This document shows, one piece after another, positions 56,317 through 64,000 of a DNA stretch of 64,000 nt. Both the position numbers and the translations under genes were made by a program. The stretch covers positions 29,073 to 93,072 of the forward strand of contig JAIUOT010000019.1 of the NCBI GenBank assembly GCA_020161015.1, given 5' to 3'. The notes beneath the pieces are model-generated. The model saw nothing but the letters and a program-made list of their open reading frames with translations, was not told the origin of the DNA and did not search any database. The stretch's first letter is position 1. Each line of letters starts with the position of its first letter. This stretch comes from Actinomycetota bacterium (GTDB lineage: Bacteria > Actinomycetota > Actinomycetes > Propionibacteriales > Propionibacteriaceae).

Positions 56317-58524
56317 ATGGAAGGTCCTGACCTTCGTTTCACCGAAGCCGTGATCGACAACGGCGCCCTCGGCACGCACGTGGTGCGCTTCGAGTCCGGC
56401 CTCCTGGCCAAGCAGGCCAACGGCAGCGCCGCGGTCTACCTCGACGGCGACACCATGCTGCTCTCGGCGACCACCGCGGCCAAGAACCCGCGCGACGCCA
56501 TCGACTTCTTCCCGCTCACCGTGGACGTGGAGGAGCGGATGTACGCCGCCGGCCGCATCCCCGGCTCCTTCTTCCGCCGCGAGGGCCGCCCGTCCGAGGG
56601 TGCGATCCTCGCCGCCCGCCTGACCGACCGTCCGCTGCGTCCGTGCTTCGTGAAGGGGCTGCGCAACGAGGTGCAGGTCGTCATCACCGTGATGGCCCTC
56701 AACCCGAACGTGCGCTACGACGTGCTGGCGATCAACGCCGGCTCGGCGTCCACCACGCTGGCGGGCCTGCCGTTCTCCGGCCCGGTCGGCGGCCTGCGGG
56801 TCGCCCTGATCGGTGACCAGTGGGTCGGCTTCCCGACCGTCGAGCAGTCGGCGGACGCCACCTTCGAGATGGCGATCGCGGGCCGCGTCCTGCCCGACGG
56901 CGACGTCGCGATCATGATGGTCGAGGCCGAGTCCACCGAGGCCACCTGGGACCTGGTCCGCTCCGGCCGCACCGCCCCGACCGAAGAGGTCGTGGCGCAG
57001 GGCCTGGAGGCGTCCAAGCCGTTCATCAAGGCGCTGTGCGACGCGCAGGCCGAGCTGGCCGCGATGCTGCCCAAGCCGGTGTCGCAGTTCCCGGTGTTCC
57101 TGGACTACCAGCCCGACGTCTTCGAGGCCGTCGAGCAGGCCGGCACCGACCGGCTGCGCGAGGTCATGAGCATCGCCGGCAAGGCGGAGCGCGAGACCAC
57201 CACCGAGGAGCTGCTGGCCACCCTGCACGGTGAGCTCGACGCCCGCTTCCCCGACCGCGAGAAGGAGATCACCGGCGCGTTCCGGTCGCTCACCAAGAAG
57301 GTCGTGCGGCACAAGACGCTCACCGAGCAGATCCGCATCGACGGCCGCGGCGTGCGTGACATCCGCACCCTGTCGGCCGAGGTCGGCGTGATCCCGCGCG
57401 TCCACGGTTCGGCGCTGTTCCAGCGTGGTGAGACCCAGATCCTGGGCATCAGCACGCTGAACATGCTCGACATGGAGCAGAAGCTCGACACGCTCTCCCC
57501 GGAGACCACCAAGCGGTACATGCACAACTACAACTTCCCGCCCTACTCCACCGGTGAGACCGGTCGGGTCGGTTCGCCGAAGCGGCGGGAGATCGGCCAC
57601 GGTGCGCTCGCCGAGCGGGCCCTGGTGCCGGTGCTGCCGAAGCGGGACGAGTTCCCCTACGCCATCCGTGAGGTCTCCGAAGCGCTGGGCTCCAACGGGT
57701 CCACCTCGATGGGTTCGGTGTGTGCGTCCACGCTGGCGCTGCTCAACGCGGGCGTGCCGCTGAAGGCCCCCGTGGCCGGCATCGCGATGGGCCTGATGAG
57801 CGAGGAGATCGACGGCGAGACGAAGTACATCGCGCTGACCGACATCCTCGGTGCCGAGGACGCCCTGGGCGACATGGACTTCAAGGTCGCCGGCACCAAG
57901 GACTTCGTGACCGCGCTGCAGCTGGACACCAAGCTCAACGGCATCCCCTCCGAGGTGCTCGCCGGTGCGCTCGGCCAGGCGCGTGAGGCCCGTCACACGA
58001 TCCTGGAGGTCATGGCCGAGGCCATCGACACCCCGGACGAGATGAGCCCCTACGCTCCGCGGATCATCACCGTCCGGATCCCTGTCGACAAGATCGGCGA
58101 GGTCATCGGCCCCAAGGGCAAGATGATCAACCAGATCCAGGACGACACCGGCGCGAACATCTCGATCGAGGACGACGGCACCATCTACATCGGTGCCGAC
58201 AACGGCGAGTCGGCCGAGGCCGCCCGCGCCCTGATCAACGCCATCGCCAACCCGACGATGCCCGAGAAGGGCGAGCGCTACCTGGGCACGATCGTGAAGA
58301 TCATGCCGTTCGGTGCGTTCGTCTCGCTGCTGCCCGGCAAGGACGGCCTGCTCCACATCTCCAAGCTGCGTACCCTCGCCGGTGGCGCCCGCGTGGACAA
58401 CGTGGAGGACGTCGTCAGCGTCGGCCAGAAGCTCCAGGTTGAGATCTCCGAGATCGACGACAAGGGCAAGCTGTCGCTGATCCCGGTCGTCGAGGACGCT
58501 GCCGAGGCTCCCGCCGAGGCCTGA
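56317..58524 (+). CDS. pnp: Polynucleotide phosphorylase
   Basis: A 735-residue 3'-5' exoribonuclease (GpsI/PNPase), trimeric. First RNase PH domain (about 15-145), linker helix domain, second RNase PH domain (about 320-560) with [18 protein letters not shown] and [15 protein letters not shown] domain (about 581-640; [15 protein letters not shown]) and S1 domain (about 651-725; [26 protein letters not shown]). ATG 56317 with GAAAGGAA RBS; the frame extends to 56227 but lacks similarity. Degrades mRNA and can add tails. Confidence 0.97.
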   Translation: MEGPDLRFTEAVIDNGALGTHVVRFESGLLAKQANGSAAVYLDGDTMLLSATTAAKNPRDAIDFFPLTVDVEERMYAAGRIPGSFFRREGRPSEGAILAARLTDRPLRPCFVKGLRNEVQVVITVMALNPNVRYDVLAINAGSASTTLAGLPFSGPVGGLRVALIGDQWVGFPTVEQSADATFEMAIAGRVLPDGDVAIMMVEAESTEATWDLVRSGRTAPTEEVVAQGLEASKPFIKALCDAQAELAAMLPKPVSQFPVFLDYQPDVFEAVEQAGTDRLREVMSIAGKAERETTTEELLATLHGELDARFPDREKEITGAFRSLTKKVVRHKTLTEQIRIDGRGVRDIRTLSAEVGVIPRVHGSALFQRGETQILGISTLNMLDMEQKLDTLSPETTKRYMHNYNFPPYSTGETGRVGSPKRREIGHGALAERALVPVLPKRDEFPYAIREVSEALGSNGSTSMGSVCASTLALLNAGVPLKAPVAGIAMGLMSEEIDGETKYIALTDILGAEDALGDMDFKVAGTKDFVTALQLDTKLNGIPSEVLAGALGQAREARHTILEVMAEAIDTPDEMSPYAPRIITVRIPVDKIGEVIGPKGKMINQIQDDTGANISIEDDGTIYIGADNGESAEAARALINAIANPTMPEKGERYLGTIVKIMPFGAFVSLLPGKDGLLHISKLRTLAGGARVDNVEDVVSVGQKLQVEISEIDDKGKLSLIPVVEDAAEAPAEA

Positions 58525-58566
58525 TCCGCCGTCTCGGAGCCGTCCGTCGGCTTTCCGGAACTGCAC

Positions 58567-58606
58567 GCCGAGCCGGCGTCCCGCACCCGCGGGGCGCCGG
58601 CTCGGC
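58567..58606 (+). terminator. pnp terminator
   Basis: GCCGAGCCGGCG (58567-58578) pairs with 58595-58606, extended inside by five more pairs including one G-T; about 17-18 bp stem, then CGTTT. Confidence 0.75.
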
Positions 58607-58626
58607 CGTTTCCCGCCTCCTCGCGC

Positions 58627-58676
58627 CCGAATTGTCCCTTCGCCACCGGAATTCCGGTGGCGAAGGGACAATTCGG
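58627..58676. repeat. 50 bp perfect palindrome with CCGGAATTCCGG core
   Basis: Symmetric about 58651/58652 with no mismatch over 25 bp arms; outer end CCGAATTGTCCCTTCGCC, centre ACCGGAATTCCGGT. It lies between pnp and dapB, after a separate terminator. Core shared with 29413-29468. Confidence 0.9.
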
Positions 58677-58708
58677 TGGCGAAGTGGCTGGAGGAGGGGC
58701 GCCCGTAG

Positions 58709-59476
<768 letters not shown>

Positions 59477-59477
59477 G

Positions 59478-60167
59478 GTGCGCAAGGCGCTGCTGGTCAC
59501 GCTCATCGTCCTGGCGGTGATCGGGGCGGCCGGCTGGTTCGGCGACAACCTGCTCCGCAGGGCCACCGAGGGCGAGGCCGCGTCCGCACTGAAGTCCAGC
59601 CTCGGCCTGTCCCGGGAGCCGGACGTGAGCATCGACGGCTTCCCGTTCGCGCTGTCGCTGGTCACGAAGTCGGTGCCCGGCGCCCGGGTGGGTGCGGCCA
59701 GTGTGCCGGTGACGGTCTCGGGCCACGACGTCCGGCTGACGGGGGTGCGGGTGCAGACCGGACGGATCACCCTCGACGGCAGCACGGCCACGGTGGCGCG
59801 GGCGGACGCCACCGGCGTGCTCGACTACGGCAGCCTCGCCGAGCTCGCGGGTGTGCCGATCACCTACGCCGGCGACGGCCGGCTGAAGGTCACCTATGCC
59901 GCGCAACTCGCCGGCCAGCAGGTGCAGGTGGGGGTCACCGCACTACCGGTGCTGGACGCCAAGGCCGGGACGATCCGCCTGACGAAACCCGAACTCGACC
60001 CCGAGTCCGCGCCGTCGGTGCCGGTCACCGCGGCCCAGCTCGCGAAGCTGGCGGCGCCGATCCCGGTGAAGCTGCCCGGCTCGGCGAAGCTGACCGCGTT
60101 CACCCCGTCCGAGGGTGGGGTGGCGGTCGGAGCCACCATCAGTGACGTCTCGTTCCCGGTGGGCTGA
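59478..60167 (+). CDS. DUF2993 (LmeA-like) membrane-anchored protein
   Basis: A 229-residue protein with an N-terminal membrane segment (residues about 4-22) and an extracellular DUF2993 domain (about 45-225; SIDGFPFALSLVTKSVPGARV, then FTPSEGGVAVGATISDVSFPV). The mycobacterial member LmeA acts in lipomannan elongation. GTG start 1 nt after dapB, so it is co-transcribed. Confidence 0.82.
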   Translation: MRKALLVTLIVLAVIGAAGWFGDNLLRRATEGEAASALKSSLGLSREPDVSIDGFPFALSLVTKSVPGARVGAASVPVTVSGHDVRLTGVRVQTGRITLDGSTATVARADATGVLDYGSLAELAGVPITYAGDGRLKVTYAAQLAGQQVQVGVTALPVLDAKAGTIRLTKPELDPESAPSVPVTAAQLAKLAAPIPVKLPGSAKLTAFTPSEGGVAVGATISDVSFPVG

Positions 60168-60200
60168 GGGCGGCACCGGCGAGGACCAGCGACCAGGCAG

Positions 60201-60734
60201 TCAGTCGATCGCGGTGTGCAACCGCACCAGCTTGAGCCGCGGCGCGTCCTCGGCCAAGGCCACCTCGGTGTGCGCGCCGTCGGCGGCCCAACCGGCCTCG
60301 GAGAGGAACTGGCGTAGTACATCGTCATTCGCCTGCACCCACCAGGCGACGCGGGTGAACCGGTCGGCACGCAAGGTGTCCACGCAGGCGTTCAGCAGCC
60401 GCGACCCGTGGCCCCGGCGCTGCGCGGCGGGGTCGATCACGAACTCGGCCACCAGGGCGTCGGCGCCGGCCTCGGCGTCCGGGTCGTCGGACGGGCCGAT
60501 CGCCGCGAAGCCGACCACGCGCTCGTCCCCGAGGGCCACCAGCACCCGGAACTGCGCGAGCGGCGGACGCAGGATCGCGTCCTGCCAGCTGGCCGTCATC
60601 GCGGCCAGGTCGACCGAGGCGAGCACCTCGTCCGCGACGTCCCCGGGCAGCGAGCGGGTCCAGCCCCGCCGCTGGAGCGCGGCGATGGACCCGGCCTCGG
60701 CGGGCAGGGCCAGTCGTACGGAGTCGGCGATCAC
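60201..60734 (-). CDS. GNAT family acetyltransferase
   Basis: A 177-residue GNAT enzyme: AEFVIDPAAQRRGHGSRLLNACVDTL is motif A, and VAWWVQANDDVLRQFLSEAGWA closes the fold. GTG 60734 lies 6 nt after TACAGT (minus strand), a leaderless promoter. Convergent with the DUF2993 gene. Confidence 0.83.
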   Translation of the reverse strand: MIADSVRLALPAEAGSIAALQRRGWTRSLPGDVADEVLASVDLAAMTASWQDAILRPPLAQFRVLVALGDERVVGFAAIGPSDDPDAEAGADALVAEFVIDPAAQRRGHGSRLLNACVDTLRADRFTRVAWWVQANDDVLRQFLSEAGWAADGAHTEVALAEDAPRLKLVRLHTAID

Positions 60735-60740
60735 CGGGTC

Positions 60741-60797
60741 ACTGTACCCAGCCACGCGCGGTCGCTGAGCGGGTGGGCGCCGCGGAGACGTTAGGTT
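60741..60797. promoter_or_regulatory. Divergent leaderless promoters of the GNAT gene and rnj
   Basis: TACAGT (60741-60746, minus) is 6 nt before GTG 60734; TAGGTT (60792-60797, plus) is 7 nt before GTG 60805. No RBS for either. Confidence 0.55.
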
Positions 60798-60804
60798 GGT
60801 CCCC

Positions 60805-62487
60805 GTGCGAGAAACCCTGAAGACCCCACCGGCCCTGCCCAGGGACACCCTCCGGATCACCCCGCTCGGCGGGCTGGGCGACGTCGGCCGGAACATGACG
60901 TCCTTCGAGATCAACTCCGAACTGCTGTTCGTCGACTGCGGCGTCCTGTTCCCCTCCGACGACCAGCCCGGCGTCGACCTGATCCTGCCGGGCCTGCACC
61001 TGGTCGAGGACCGGCTGGACGAGGTGAAGGCGCTCGTGCTCACCCACGGCCACGAGGACCACATCGGCGCGGTGCCGTACCTGCTGCGCCGGCGCAGCAA
61101 CATCCCGGTGCTCGGCTCCCGGCTGACGCTCGCCCTGGTGCGGGAGAAGCTGCGCGAGCACCGCATCCGCGACGTCGACCTGCGCGAGGTCGCCGAGGGG
61201 GAGCGGCTCACGATCGGCGAGTTCGACCTGGAGTTCCTGGCCGTCAACCACTCCATCCCCGACGCGCTCGCGGTGGTGCTGCGCACCCGCGGCGGCAGCG
61301 TCCTGCACACCGGCGACTTCAAGATGGACCAGCTGCCGCTCGACGGCCGGCTCACCGACCTGCGCGGGTTCGCCCGCCTCGGCGACGAGGGCCTCGACCT
61401 GTTCATGGCCGACTCCACCAACGCCGAGACCCCCGGCTTCACCGCCCACGAGCGCGACATCGAGCCCGCGATGGAGCGGGTGTTCGCCAGCGCCAAGCAG
61501 AAGCTGATCGTGGCCTGCTTCGCGTCCCACGTGCACCGCGTCCAGCAGGTGATGGACGCCGCGGTGCGGCACGGCCGCAAGGTGGTCTACGTCGGGCGCT
61601 CGATGGTGCGCAACATGGGGGTCGCGCGGGAACTGGGCTACCTCAAGGTGCCCGCCGACACCCTGATCGACCTCAAACAGATCGACAACTACCGCGACGA
61701 CGAGGTGGTGATCATCTCGACCGGCTCCCAGGGCGAGCCGCTGAGCGCGCTGTCGCGGATCTCCAACCACGAGCACCCGGTGGTGACCGCCGGCCCCGGC
61801 GACGTGGTGCTGCTGGCCTCCTCGCTGATCCCGGGCAACGAGAACTCGGTGTACCGGGTGATCAACGGGCTGTCGCGCAACGGCGTCACGGTCGTGCACA
61901 AGGGCAACGCGCTCGTGCACGTCTCCGGGCACGCCAGCGCGGGCGAACTGCTCTACTGCTACAACCTGCTCAAGCCGCGCAACGTGCTGCCGGTCCACGG
62001 CGAGGTGCGCCACCTGATCGCCAACGCCCAGCTCGCGATCGCGACCGGGGTGCCGAAGGAGCGGGCGATCGTCGTCGAGGACGGCGCCGTCGTCGACCTC
62101 GCCAAGGGACGCGCCCGCGTGGTCGGCCAGCTCGAGTGCAGCTACATCTTCGTGGACGGCCTCACCGAGGGCGAGGTCGGCGACACCGAGCTCACCGACC
62201 GCAAGATCCTCGGCGAGGAGGGCTTCATCTCGGTGGTCGCCGTGGTCAGCCTGCATGCCCGCTCGCTGGTCAGCGGCCCCGACATCCACGCTCGCGGCTT
62301 CGCCGAGGACGACCAGGTGTTCGAGGCGATCCGGCCCGAGCTCGTCCAGGTGATCGAGCAGGCGCTCGCCGACGGCGTGGAGGACACGTTCCAGCTCCAG
62401 CAGCTGGTGCGGCGCACCGTCGGCCGCTGGGTGAACAACAACTTCCGCCGGCGCCCGATGATCCTGCCGATCGTGGTCGCGACGTAG
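60805..62487 (+). CDS. rnj: Ribonuclease J
   Basis: A 560-residue metallo-beta-lactamase/beta-CASP ribonuclease with endo- and 5'-exonuclease activity. Metal site HGHEDH (residues 81-86), HTGDFKMD with the Asp, beta-CASP region with ADSTNAETPG and CFASHVHRVQQ, then VSGHAS and PVHGEVRHL; C-terminal domain about 450-560. The GTG at 60805 is preferred to TTG 60796 because of the -10 box 7 nt upstream. Confidence 0.94.
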   Translation: MRETLKTPPALPRDTLRITPLGGLGDVGRNMTSFEINSELLFVDCGVLFPSDDQPGVDLILPGLHLVEDRLDEVKALVLTHGHEDHIGAVPYLLRRRSNIPVLGSRLTLALVREKLREHRIRDVDLREVAEGERLTIGEFDLEFLAVNHSIPDALAVVLRTRGGSVLHTGDFKMDQLPLDGRLTDLRGFARLGDEGLDLFMADSTNAETPGFTAHERDIEPAMERVFASAKQKLIVACFASHVHRVQQVMDAAVRHGRKVVYVGRSMVRNMGVARELGYLKVPADTLIDLKQIDNYRDDEVVIISTGSQGEPLSALSRISNHEHPVVTAGPGDVVLLASSLIPGNENSVYRVINGLSRNGVTVVHKGNALVHVSGHASAGELLYCYNLLKPRNVLPVHGEVRHLIANAQLAIATGVPKERAIVVEDGAVVDLAKGRARVVGQLECSYIFVDGLTEGEVGDTELTDRKILGEEGFISVVAVVSLHARSLVSGPDIHARGFAEDDQVFEAIRPELVQVIEQALADGVEDTFQLQQLVRRTVGRWVNNNFRRRPMILPIVVAT

Positions 62488-62516
62488 GCGATTCGCCTCA
62501 GCCCGCGGGCGTCAGG

Positions 62517-62522
62517 TATCGT
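62517..62522 (+). promoter_or_regulatory. Candidate -10 box of rpmB
   Basis: TATCGT about 80 bp before rpmB. rpmB has AAGGAG before its GTG. Confidence 0.35.
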
Positions 62523-62603
62523 AGGCAGGTCCCTGTCGTGGGGGCCGAACTTCGCCGGACGCACTCCGCGTCCAGGCTTTGCGAGACAACAAGGAGTACT
62601 CCG

Positions 62604-62789
62604 GTGGCTGCCGTCTGTGACATCTGCGCCAAGGGGCCCGGCTTCGGGCACAACGTCCCGTGGTCGAAGAAGAAGACCAACCGTCGCTGGAACCCGAACA
62701 TCCAGCGGGTCCGCGCGACCGTCGACGGCACCCCGAAGCGTCTCAACGTGTGCACCTCCTGCCTCAAGGCCGGTCGCGTCACCCGCTGA
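62604..62789 (+). CDS. rpmB: 50S ribosomal protein L28, zinc-ribbon form
   Basis: A 61-residue L28. It keeps two CxxC motifs, Cys5-x2-Cys8 and Cys50-x2-Cys53, so it belongs to the zinc-binding (C+) form. VPWSKKKTNRRWNPNIQ (about 18-34) is the L28 core. C- paralogues often replace it in zinc starvation; no Zur box was seen here. GTG with CAAGGAG RBS. Confidence 0.94.
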   Translation: MAAVCDICAKGPGFGHNVPWSKKKTNRRWNPNIQRVRATVDGTPKRLNVCTSCLKAGRVTR

Positions 62790-62801
62790 CCCCGCGTTCG
62801 C

Positions 62802-62827
62802 AAGAGACCCGCTCCGGCGGGTCTCTT
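62802..62827 (+). terminator. rpmB terminator
   Basis: AAGAGACCCGC-TCCG-GCGGGTCTCTT, 11 bp stem, 13 bp after the stop. Confidence 0.8.
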
Positions 62828-62865
62828 CGCATGTCCGGGCCGAGCGCCTGTGACAGCATGAGCGG

Positions 62866-63339
62866 GTGGGTGCAGTGGTGAGCGGAGGTCCGGCCGGGGC
62901 CGAGCCGACCCGCGAGCCGGACGGCTACCGCGACGCCGAGCCCGAGCGGGACGGCTGGGAGGTGCTGCCCGCCCCGCAGGAGCCGTGGCCGACGCTGGAC
63001 TCCCCGGTGCTGCCCGCCCCGCCGCCCACCCGCCCCACCAAGCAGGAGCTGTACGCCGCGATCGAGGCGCAGGACACGGCGGCGATGTCCCGGTACTGGC
63101 CCATCGACGTGCTCCGGACGGTCTGGTTCGAGGCCCGTGGCGCCCGTGGGGCCGAGCCCGACGACCTCGTCACCGGCGGATCGATGGCCGCGGCCGGAAT
63201 CCTCACCGGTCTGGCCGCGATCATCGTCGCCGCACCGTCGCTGGTCGACCCCGAGTTCCTGCTGTTCGCGAGTGTCCTGCTGGTCATCGCTGTCGGACTG
63301 ATCGCACTCGGCTACCGCCGCTACCGCCGCGGACGCTGA
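62866..63339 (+). CDS. Membrane protein with acidic/proline-rich N-terminus
   Basis: A 157-residue protein: disordered acidic and proline-rich N-terminus (1-62), a short helical segment (TKQELYAAIEAQDTAAMSRY), then two membrane helices (about 104-123 and 127-148) and a basic tail (YRRYRRGR). No family recognised. GTG 62866 is the first of several in-frame GTGs; exact start uncertain. Confidence 0.62.
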   Translation: MGAVVSGGPAGAEPTREPDGYRDAEPERDGWEVLPAPQEPWPTLDSPVLPAPPPTRPTKQELYAAIEAQDTAAMSRYWPIDVLRTVWFEARGARGAEPDDLVTGGSMAAAGILTGLAAIIVAAPSLVDPEFLLFASVLLVIAVGLIALGYRRYRRGR

Positions 63340-63359
63340 CGTCGTGCGACCATGAGCCT

Positions 63360-63827
63360 GTGACCCAACCCCCTGAGCCGGACTTCCTCGGCTGGGCACC
63401 GGAGGAGCCGCAGCACTGGGACGCCCCGGACGCGGCCCCTACCCCGGCGGCGGCGCCCGCACCGCCTGCACCGACCGCACAGCCGGCACCGACCGCGCCC
63501 CGTCCGGCGCGGGCCGTCCAGCCCGCCCGGCCACCACGGGCGCAGGCCCCGGCGCCCCGTCCGCCCCAGCCGTCCCCGCCGGTGGCCGGCCCACCCGGCT
63601 CGTCCGGCCGGGTTCCCACCCCGCCGCCGTACGGCACGGCCGGCAGGCCCCAGGGCCGGCTCCCCGTGCTGTTCTGGCCGTTCCTGGTCGGCGCCGTGCT
63701 GGCACTGGTGTACACCGCGAGCGTGCTGCTCGCGCCGGACAGCGACGACACGATGGTGATGCTCTACGGCGGGATGGTGGTCACGGTCCTCCTCGGCCGC
63801 GCCGCGTGGTGGATCGCGCGCCGGTAG
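63360..63827 (+). CDS. Membrane protein with long Ala/Pro linker
   Basis: A 155-residue protein: residues about 25-98 are a Pro/Ala-rich low-complexity linker, followed by two membrane helices (about 102-122 and 131-150). It resembles its upstream neighbour in design (disordered head, two C-terminal helices). GTG start without clear RBS. Function unknown. Confidence 0.6.
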   Translation: MTQPPEPDFLGWAPEEPQHWDAPDAAPTPAAAPAPPAPTAQPAPTAPRPARAVQPARPPRAQAPAPRPPQPSPPVAGPPGSSGRVPTPPPYGTAGRPQGRLPVLFWPFLVGAVLALVYTASVLLAPDSDDTMVMLYGGMVVTVLLGRAAWWIARR

Positions 63828-63859
63828 GACGTGTCGGCCGGCGGTGTCGGCGCGAGCGC

Positions 63860-64000
63860 CTAGGGCGTGTCGCATAACTGGTCGCGAAGGTGGAGGATGA
63901 TGCCGGCCAGGACGATGCCTGCGCGGTAGTTGCGGGCGTGTTTGTCGTAGCGGGTGGCGATGGCGCGGAACTCCTTGATCCGGTTGAAGAAGCGTTCGAC
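63860..64000 (-). mobile_element. 3' end of an IS5-type transposase (runs off the right edge)
   Basis: The minus strand reads 46 codons and a stop: VERFFNRIKEFRAIATRYD then KHARNYRAGIVLAGIILHLR. This is the C-terminal DDE region of IS5/IS427-like transposases, with the catalytic Glu in VERFFNR. The element's end probably lies at or just left of the stop, where TAGGGCGTGTCGCATAAC begins. The insertion point reads CCTAGGG; a CTAG target is possible. The remainder is outside the window. Confidence 0.82.

Overview
The window is 64 kb of a very GC-rich chromosome from an actinobacterium (Actinomycetota). This rests on gene order and gene types: a SufR-BD-ferredoxin-C-S-U-T iron-sulfur operon; xerC, an M23 peptidase, rpsB, tsf, pyrH, frr, cdsA, rlmN, dxr, rip1 and ispG in that order; proS-rimP-nusA-ylxR-infB-rbfA-truB-ribF; a fabG-inhA-type pair; RNase J; frequent GTG starts; an IdeR/DtxR-type iron box; and many apparently leaderless promoters. 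A relative of the Propionibacteriales is plausible, but the sequence alone does not fix the family. No rRNA, tRNA or CRISPR array was seen. No prophage or defence island was recognised. The only transposase is a fragment at the right edge.

Layout. 1-7.0 kb: the end of a divergent lipoprotein gene, then the complete SUF Fe-S cluster assembly operon with its repressor gene first. 7.0-9.4 kb: a TetR regulator facing a small membrane protein gene across two matched operators, then an SPFH-domain protein with a small ribbon-helix-helix protein and a tandem operator. 9.4-17.7 kb: mixed metabolic and housekeeping genes, including CtlX-like amidino hydrolase, a frameshifted transglutaminase gene, an APH-like kinase, an ABC-F ATPase, an M20 amidohydrolase, and an operon of DUF3099, SURF1, META lipoprotein and RlmA-like methyltransferase. 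17.7-25 kb: the FabG/FabI fatty-acid pair, an ABC ATPase, an NfeD/SPFH membrane pair, TetR, a bile-acid-symporter-like transporter, an SpoU methyltransferase and peptide deformylase. 25-38.5 kb: XerC, a double M23 peptidase, then translation genes (rpsB, tsf, pyrH, frr), cdsA, rlmN and the MEP isoprenoid genes dxr and ispG around the site-2 protease. 38.5-43.4 kb: small enzymes, an iron-regulated siderophore reductase and ProRS. 43.5-51.5 kb: the nusA-infB translation operon. 51.5-55.7 kb: an unknown gene, an acetyltransferase and pntAB. 55.7-63.8 kb: rpsO, pnp, dapB, a LmeA-like protein, RNase J, a zinc-ribbon L28 and two proline-rich membrane proteins. 63.86-64 kb: the 3' end of an IS5-type transposase.

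How the genes work together: most of the window is core machinery. SUF supplies clusters to enzymes such as RlmN and IspG encoded here. Dxr and IspG are two steps of one pathway. RpsB, Tsf, Frr, InfB, RbfA, RimP, TruB, RpsO, RpmB and ProRS serve translation. PNPase and RNase J serve RNA turnover.

The most unusual signals are non-coding or structural. They are two 50-56 bp palindromes sharing a CCGGAATTCCGG core; about fourteen start codons placed 6-9 nt after a TANNNT box; overlapping back-to-back -10 boxes; a one-base loss in a G run that breaks a transglutaminase gene; and a peptidase carrying two M23 domains of different types. I did not find a convincing new multi-gene system.
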